From NCBI GenBank assembly GCA_045586785.1, contig JAZNBA010000056.1, positions 1 through 36,584 on the forward strand: a stretch of 36,584 nt of DNA, given 5' to 3'. Source of the DNA: UMGS1002 sp045586785. GTDB taxonomy: Bacteria > Bacillota > Clostridia > Oscillospirales > CAG-272. Shown here in pieces: positions 32,127 through 36,584 of this stretch; within the stretch, counting starts at the first letter, position 1; each line of letters begins with the position of its first letter. Under the pieces are notes generated by a model. The model was not told the origin of the DNA, made no database searches, and saw only the letters and a list, made by a program, of their open reading frames with translations. The position numbers and the translations under genes are program-made.

Positions 32127-34775
32127 TCATTTCGTAATTGAGAGTGAGCAGAGCTCATATGTGTAGTTTGCTACTTTTGTCTGATAAGAGAATGCAAATG
32201 TTCCGCTTCCGCTTATCTTTCCGTTGCTAAAACTTACGTCGCCCGATATCTTTATCAGCTTTGCCTCGGAGGTAACATCGGCGGTCGTACCGTCATAGTT
32301 TACACGAATAACCTTGACGTTGCCGTTTTGGTCGACCGATGCGGTAACAGAATATGCGTACGAATCGCATCTGTGCGGCGTGTTTGAAGTAAATTCAACA
32401 TATCCGCGAGCATAGTCACTATCCGTTGCTGTTGCGCTCGTAGTGGTCCATGTACAATACTTGATGCCTCTGTGACGCAGAAGCGTATTGAGCGCATCAA
32501 CGCTGTCGGCCCACACGGTGTAGTATGAGCTGTTGAGGTTCACCACCTCTTCACAAGCGTATGCAAGAGAAGCCATTAAGTTATTTGTGTCATATATGTA
32601 CGAGCGTGTCATTTGCACAGCGACACCGTAATTGTCTGAGGCGTATGTTGCTATGTCGTGGTTGCTTCCTATGACGAGTATTCTGTCAAGCATTCCGGCG
32701 GACTTTGCAAGCTCTACGACCTTGTCAACCACGGCGTTTCTCTTATCCTTTATTTCTACGTGAATGACCGTATCCGTGTAGTTCTTGGAGAAATAGTCAA
32801 ACACCTCGTCGAGAAAAGCAAATGTGTCTTCCGCGGTCGCTTTTGAAGACGTTGATTTGAGAGCTTTAAGCTGCTCACGAGTGCTTTCGATGCACGTCAG
32901 CTGTTTATCCCAATGTGTGGTAGTGGCATCGTGGTTAATTGCCAGATGACCGTCCTTGGTAAGATAAACATCAAGCTCAATTATCGGGGCACCCGATTTG
33001 GCAGCGGAAATAAATGAAGGCAATGTGTTTTCAGGGCAATTCTGCATATCTCCTCTGTGCGCTACGAGGAATGGCACAATGCTGAGCGTCGTTGTATTGA
33101 AGCTCTCTATTACTTCAATGGCTTCGGATGGATTATCAGCAATTACTGCCATAGCACCCTTGAATATAGCATCATGCACGTTAGATTTTCCGTTGCCGCT
33201 TATAATAAATACCGTATGTGATGTAGCACGAAGCAAGGATATTTGGTCTGCTGTAACCGCGGAGGAGGTGAGTATTACGTTTTTCGCACCGCACGAGGAT
33301 GCCTTGGTTCTTATTTCTTTGACGTCTGCACTTGTCATGGCCGACATGTCAAGAACAGGACGCGCTGAACGGGTAGCATTGCAGACGCTCTTCAGTATGT
33401 CGGGGGATGATGACATAACAAAGCAGTCGCCAATATAGTGATAATTTATAAAATCGCTGAGCAGCTTTGATATGCTCGCGTCCTCAATCGCAAAGGCGGG
33501 AATGATCTTTTGGTCAAGTGCCTTGACCGCCTCGTAAAGAGAAGAGATCTCGCTTCCGCCCTTATCATAAGCAAACAGCTCTCCGTTCTTTGCTTTTACT
33601 GTGAATATCAAGGTTGCCGGACGAGTTGCTGCGGATGCCACATTGGTAATGGCGGTCTTTGAAGCATATCCCATTATAGAAGGAGAATTTACAAGAGAGG
33701 TTTTGGGCTCGTAAACATCGGCATAGCTGTCTGCAAGTGTGGCAAAGAGCTTGTCACCCTGCTCTTCTGTTGCGTTGCCTGCGCTGTAATATTCGACAGT
33801 ATAATCATATGATGCACCCGTAAGCTTGACGCGCATCTGCTCGTATGCGGTAGTTGCCTCATCGGCGGTCATAGCTGTAGGATATATTTTATAATCCGCT
33901 ATTCTGAAATTATTTGAATAAAGGTTAGTGGCAAAATTTGTGGATATATCTCCTCCGAGTATTATCTGTTTCCAAAGATCTCCAGATGCATATCCAATGC
34001 TTCCGCTTGTCGGTACGGAGGCTACCTTTTCACCGTTCAGATAAAGCGTGGAGGTCTTGGCTACCGGATCGTAAACTCCGACAAGATGCGACATACAGGT
34101 GTTGTCTACACCGCCGGGATTGTGTGCGGAACGGTAAGCTCCGCCCGTGTATACGGAGAAAGTATACGCACCCTTGTATGCGGACAGATTGTATCCTCCG
34201 CTCTGACAAGTACCTGCGATCGCCTGCTCTCCGGAGGAAGCATTAAAGGTATTATGATTTTGCACCATAGCCTCAAGAGTTATACCGTTTGAATAAAGCT
34301 CTGTGATGTCCGCGCGGGTCACAAGATCCTTATATATCAGTCTTGCAACGCCTCCGGCGACTTTTATGTAAAGGTGAGGCACCTTGTATTCCTTGCCGTC
34401 TATTACGACATTTTCGCTTACAATATTGCCCTTACCTGTATTTTCAAGCCTGCAGGTGACGTGATCCATAGCGTCAAATATTTCCCCGCCTTCGGTAAAT
34501 TCAACGTCAACGTAAGGAGTCGGAAGACGTTTTACATTTTGGAGGGGCGCAGTAGTTGAAGCGTCCGTCGTATCCGGTGTTGCGGTAGTTGGAGCGTCCG
34601 TTGTATCGGGTACTGCAGTAGTTAAGATGTCTTCCGTCGTATCCGGTGCTACGGTTGTAGTAGAGTCATTCAATGCTGTTGAAGACTCATCAGCATTTTC
34701 ATTTCCATTGGAACAAGAAGTAATAAGCACACACAGAAGCAATAAGATTGCTATAAAAGATAGATTTCGTTTCAT
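32127..34775 (-). CDS. GDPD lipoprotein with LamG-like domain and pseudo-barrel
   Basis: The 882-residue product has a lipobox (ITSC, Cys near residue 21) and a repetitive Thr/Pro stalk (PDTTDAPTTATPDTTDASTT). Next come a LamG-like domain (~75-330, GVYDPVAKTSTLYLNGEKVAS), a barrel-like region without catalytic residues (~345-560, IIPAFAIEDASISKLLSDF) and an active-looking GDPD barrel from H573/R574 (AHRGD, PENTLPSF, IIELDVYLTKDGHLAINHD). An Ig-like end follows. ATG 34775 is preceded by AAAGGA; the ATG at 34787 directly abuts that sequence and is rejected. It shares domain order with the 930-residue protein but is lipid-anchored at the N-terminus rather than C-terminally anchored. Confidence 0.88.
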   Translation of the reverse strand: MKRNLSFIAILLLLCVLITSCSNGNENADESSTALNDSTTTVAPDTTEDILTTAVPDTTDAPTTATPDTTDASTTAPLQNVKRLPTPYVDVEFTEGGEIFDAMDHVTCRLENTGKGNIVSENVVIDGKEYKVPHLYIKVAGGVARLIYKDLVTRADITELYSNGITLEAMVQNHNTFNASSGEQAIAGTCQSGGYNLSAYKGAYTFSVYTGGAYRSAHNPGGVDNTCMSHLVGVYDPVAKTSTLYLNGEKVASVPTSGSIGYASGDLWKQIILGGDISTNFATNLYSNNFRIADYKIYPTAMTADEATTAYEQMRVKLTGASYDYTVEYYSAGNATEEQGDKLFATLADSYADVYEPKTSLVNSPSIMGYASKTAITNVASAATRPATLIFTVKAKNGELFAYDKGGSEISSLYEAVKALDQKIIPAFAIEDASISKLLSDFINYHYIGDCFVMSSSPDILKSVCNATRSARPVLDMSAMTSADVKEIRTKASSCGAKNVILTSSAVTADQISLLRATSHTVFIISGNGKSNVHDAIFKGAMAVIADNPSEAIEVIESFNTTTLSIVPFLVAHRGDMQNCPENTLPSFISAAKSGAPIIELDVYLTKDGHLAINHDATTTHWDKQLTCIESTREQLKALKSTSSKATAEDTFAFLDEVFDYFSKNYTDTVIHVEIKDKRNAVVDKVVELAKSAGMLDRILVIGSNHDIATYASDNYGVAVQMTRSYIYDTNNLMASLAYACEEVVNLNSSYYTVWADSVDALNTLLRHRGIKYCTWTTTSATATDSDYARGYVEFTSNTPHRCDSYAYSVTASVDQNGNVKVIRVNYDGTTADVTSEAKLIKISGDVSFSNGKISGSGTFAFSYQTKVANYTYELCSLSITK

Positions 34776-34809
34776 ATTGATTCCCATCCTTTGTTTTTTA
34801 ATTTACATT

Positions 34810-34838
34810 ATTTTAGCATATTTGTTGGGAGCTGTCAA
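34810..34838 (-). promoter_or_regulatory. SigA-type promoter for the GDPD lipoprotein gene
   Basis: On the minus strand TTGACA (34833-34838), 17 bases, TAAAAT (34810-34815). Confidence 0.85.
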
Positions 34839-34855
34839 GAAATTTACCAAAAAAC

Positions 34856-34883
34856 CAAAAGAGGGCAAAATTTTGCCCTCTTT
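34856..34883 (-). terminator. Terminator after the anchored beta-rich protein gene
   Basis: A perfect 14-bp palindrome, AAAAGAGGGCAAAA with TTTTGCCCTCTTTT, lies eight bases past the stop, just upstream of the next promoter. Confidence 0.85.
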
Positions 34884-34891
34884 TTCAAATT

Positions 34892-36037
34892 TTAATATGG
34901 ACACGCGGTCTCGGTTGTTATGATGACCGCGTCGCGGAATATCATTTTCTGCTCGTACCATTCAACATACACGTCATACGTGCCGGGATACAGCTTGCCG
35001 CTGAAATAGTGTCGCACGGTTATGCTGTCACCCTCCGCAAGAGTTACAAATGTAAGGTCTTTCGTTTCTTGGAGTGGCATTTCCTCAAGCTCCGTGCCCT
35101 CATATTTCAAAACTACGCGCACGTCCGCGCCGAGTACGGTGGACGATCCCCAATAGCCCAGTCTGCCCGAGGCTATCTTGGTGGTAACGTCAATGTAAAA
35201 GCCGTCCTCAAATTCGTTGATCGTCAGCATTTCGGGAGATATGTAAAACTCCAGTTCGGCATCAAAAAATTCGGTGTACAGAGCGGGCATACCGCAATCA
35301 AGCAGTTTCCATTGGTCCGAAATGTTGATAAGCTCAAGCTGCTCGCCGCGCATATTGACTATCAGCTTGCCGTCCGTCATTTTGATGTTGTAGCTGTAGA
35401 TCTCGCCCTTTTCGTTGGTAATTGTCAGCTGATCCTTACCCTCAATGCTCCAGGTCAAGGAATAAATGGTTTCACCCTCGGATACGTAGCCCCCATCACT
35501 CTTGCTCACAAGCTCATATCCTCGCGCGGCATTATTCGACCACAGCGTTACCGCCTTACCGCTTTTTGCGTCGTACCAGTCTCCCACAAGCAACTTTTGC
35601 AGCTCGGGTGTGTCAAAAGCTTCAGCATCCTTCATTTCTTCGGCGCATTTTGGGCAATCCTCTGCTACCCCCGCATCGCCGATAACCATGCCGTGCTCAC
35701 ACAGTTTGGAGGTGGTTGTTTTCTCTGTGTCCTTGCCCTCTTCAAGTCCGGATTCTTTCACGAAGTTAAGCTGCTCCGCGCTCCACTCCTTGTCGGCTAC
35801 GTTGTCGCGCAAATTAAACGGAAAAATGTAAAAATCGGTGTCATTTACCCAATACGATGTGCCCGCGCCGGTGGCTTCGTCGTAAACGTCGTACATTCTG
35901 TGCCACCTTATTATCTCATAAGTCATGGACTTATAGCTGACGGTACCGCCGTCATTATAACGCGTTATGCCAAACGGGAATAAAAGTATAAACGCCGCCG
36001 CAACGCATATCGCCGCGATTATCAGTTTTTTCTTCAT
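34892..36037 (-). CDS. Membrane-anchored protein with cysteine knuckle and beta-rich domains, ECF-promoter gene
   Basis: The 381-residue protein has an N-terminal signal-anchor (MKKKLIIAAICVAAAFILLF), then RYNDGGTVSYKSMTYEIIRWHR, which I recognise as a common opening of surface proteins in this bacterial group. A Cys/His stretch CEHGMVIGD ... CPKC (~residues 113-132) could bind a metal. A lipocalin-like beta domain (LLVGDWYDAKSGKAVTL ... GEIYSYNIKMTDGKLIV) and a second beta domain follow. Function is unknown. GGAGG lies eight bases before ATG 36037; the 54-residue upstream extension runs through the promoter and is rejected. Confidence 0.78.
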   Translation of the reverse strand: MKKKLIIAAICVAAAFILLFPFGITRYNDGGTVSYKSMTYEIIRWHRMYDVYDEATGAGTSYWVNDTDFYIFPFNLRDNVADKEWSAEQLNFVKESGLEEGKDTEKTTTSKLCEHGMVIGDAGVAEDCPKCAEEMKDAEAFDTPELQKLLVGDWYDAKSGKAVTLWSNNAARGYELVSKSDGGYVSEGETIYSLTWSIEGKDQLTITNEKGEIYSYNIKMTDGKLIVNMRGEQLELINISDQWKLLDCGMPALYTEFFDAELEFYISPEMLTINEFEDGFYIDVTTKIASGRLGYWGSSTVLGADVRVVLKYEGTELEEMPLQETKDLTFVTLAEGDSITVRHYFSGKLYPGTYDVYVEWYEQKMIFRDAVIITTETACPY

Positions 36038-36069
36038 TTTAGTGTCCTCCATCGGTGTGTTTGACAGTA

Positions 36070-36097
36070 TAGACGATGGAGGTCGAGAAAAGTTCCC
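36070..36097 (-). promoter_or_regulatory. ECF-type promoter ahead of the anchored beta-rich protein gene
   Basis: On the minus strand GGGAAC (36092-36097), 16 bases, CGTCTA (36070-36075), with start codon 33 bases on. The GGAAC/CGTCTA pair is a strong match to ECF promoters and unlike the SigA boxes elsewhere in the window. Confidence 0.7.
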
Positions 36098-36185
36098 GAA
36101 ATTTGAAAAATTTTTTGGAAGCTGACTGCTTTTAAAACAATTCGCAAAAAAATCGTTTTTTTCTGAAATTTTTTCAAAAAAGCTA

Positions 36186-36214
36186 TTGACAAATACCAAA
36201 GCCTTTGGTATAAT
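36186..36214 (+). promoter_or_regulatory. Consensus promoter for tRNA-Thr
   Basis: TTGACA (36186-36191), 17 bases, TATAAT (36209-36214): a perfect housekeeping promoter ending 10 bases before the tRNA. Confidence 0.93.
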
Positions 36215-36224
36215 GTATCACGTT

Positions 36225-36300
36225 GCTGGTATGGCTCAGTCGGTAGAGCACGTCATTGGTAATGACGAGGTCATCAGTTCGATTCTGATTACCAGCTCCA
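36225..36300 (+). tRNA. tRNA-Thr (anticodon GGT)
   Basis: A 76-base cloverleaf: acceptor GCTGGTA (36225-36231) pairs with TACCAGC (36290-36296), T is the discriminator and CCA is encoded. The D loop has GGCTCAGTCGGTAGAGC, the anticodon stem CGTCA/TGACG encloses TTGGTAA, and the T arm has AGTTCGATTCTG. Anticodon GGT reads ACC and ACU. Confidence 0.96.
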
Positions 36301-36341
36301 AAACAAATAAGCACGGACAAAGTCCGTGCTTATTTGTTTTG
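36301..36341 (+). terminator. Terminator of tRNA-Thr
   Basis: A perfect 19-bp stem (36301-36319 with 36323-36341, loop AAA), ending in TTATTTGTTTT, follows the CCA end directly. Confidence 0.9.
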
Positions 36342-36584
36342 GAACCGACATTTCACGAAGAAGAACTGCGCACCTCGCAACGCTCGCGTTGCGAGCGTGT
36401 TCTTTTGCGCGAACGTACACCAAACAATCGCATACCGCAAGCTCAAGCGCAAAAGTCAGTTCAGATTCTGATTACCCAAAATCTGACAAAGTCCGTGCTT
36501 ATTTGTTTTAGAACCGACACTTCACGAAGAAGAGCTGCGCACCTCGCAACGCTCGCGTTGCGAGTGTGTTCTTTTGCGCGAACG
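36317..36584. repeat. Two 100-bp direct repeats after tRNA-Thr, 168 bp apart
   Basis: Bases 36317-36416 and 36485-36584 match at all but about four positions. Each copy holds the right arm of the tRNA terminator, a GAACCGACA-TTCACGAAGAAGA segment and a 9-bp hairpin (CTCGCAACG/CGTTGCGAG). The second copy runs to the window edge, so more may follow. There is no protein-coding frame of note here. Confidence 0.85.
36459..36476 (+). pseudogene. Remnant of the tRNA-Thr 3' end
   Basis: TCAGATTCTGATTACC just before the second 100-bp repeat matches the T-arm and acceptor 3' strand of tRNA-Thr (36281-36293), with one extra A in the T loop. The CCA end and left terminator arm that should follow are missing. 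It is a fragment of a duplicated tRNA gene or an integration scar. Confidence 0.6.

Noticed and set aside
35009..35983. 324-codon plus-strand ORF opposite the anchored beta-rich protein
   Set aside because: No ribosome binding site or domain; the opposite strand has a signal-anchor, promoter and terminator.
36317..36584. CRISPR array
   Set aside because: Only two repeats of 100 bp at 168-bp spacing and no short regular spacers; the repeat contains tRNA-flank sequence.

Overview
The window looks like chromosome from an anaerobic, spore-forming member of the Clostridia, probably of the Oscillospirales/Ruminococcaceae type. The reasons are a run of stage III sporulation genes (spoIIIAC to spoIIIAH), Gram-positive style GGAGG ribosome binding sites, many near-perfect TTGACA-N17-TATAAT promoters, acetate kinase, a YlbM-type tRNA acetate ligase, an N-terminal dockerin pair, and ECF sigma/DUF4179 anti-sigma genes. 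The genus cannot be fixed from sequence alone. No CRISPR array, phage or transposase gene is visible.

Layout. 1-1171 (minus): N-terminal part of a secreted dockerin/BspA-type leucine-rich repeat protein that runs off the left edge. 1314-4377 (minus): an acyl-CoA ligase and an OFA-type MFS carrier in one operon, preceded by a strong promoter, a 26-codon leader ORF with eight Tyr codons, and a terminator hairpin; this looks like a ribosome-mediated attenuator. 4411-6928: a lipoprotein, a cytidylate-kinase-like protein with a ParB-like tail, and a second lipoprotein whose 5' leader carries a MITE-like palindromic element. 7430-11310 (minus): a tightly overlapped operon for nucleotide clean-up (dGTPase-like HD protein, two DHH/DHHA1 phosphoesterases, SurE). 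11469-16927: a cyclase-family hydrolase, a Tet(M)-like ribosomal GTPase fused to a Rae1/YacP-type NYN nuclease domain, an ICMT-like methyltransferase, a Bcp peroxiredoxin, a small conserved protein and a nitroreductase. 16940-19527: tmcAL and ackA, divergent, both acetate-using. 19626-24207 (minus): a PRK06851-like ATPase, then spoIIIAH-AG-AF-AE-AD-AC with spoIIIAA and spoIIIAB absent from the expected place.

24381-36097 is rich in phosphodiesterases and surface proteins. A small cytosolic glycerophosphodiester phosphodiesterase (GDPD), a 930-residue membrane-anchored GDPD and an EEP-fold phosphodiesterase lie in a row on the plus strand. A TraX-like acyltransferase and a DUF4234 membrane protein follow. 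An ECF sigma/anti-sigma pair comes next, then an 882-residue GDPD lipoprotein of the same architecture as the large anchored one, then an anchored protein whose promoter has the ECF form (GGGAAC-N16-CGTCTA). The right edge holds tRNA-Thr(GGT) followed by two copies of a 100-bp repeat; the second copy is preceded by a remnant of the tRNA 3' end.

The best candidates for something new are the Tyr-codon attenuator on the acyl-CoA ligase/carrier operon, the Tet(M)-NYN fusion, and the duplicated GDPD surface proteins with a pseudo-barrel next to an ECF system. Functions are assigned by motif reading only; no database search was run.
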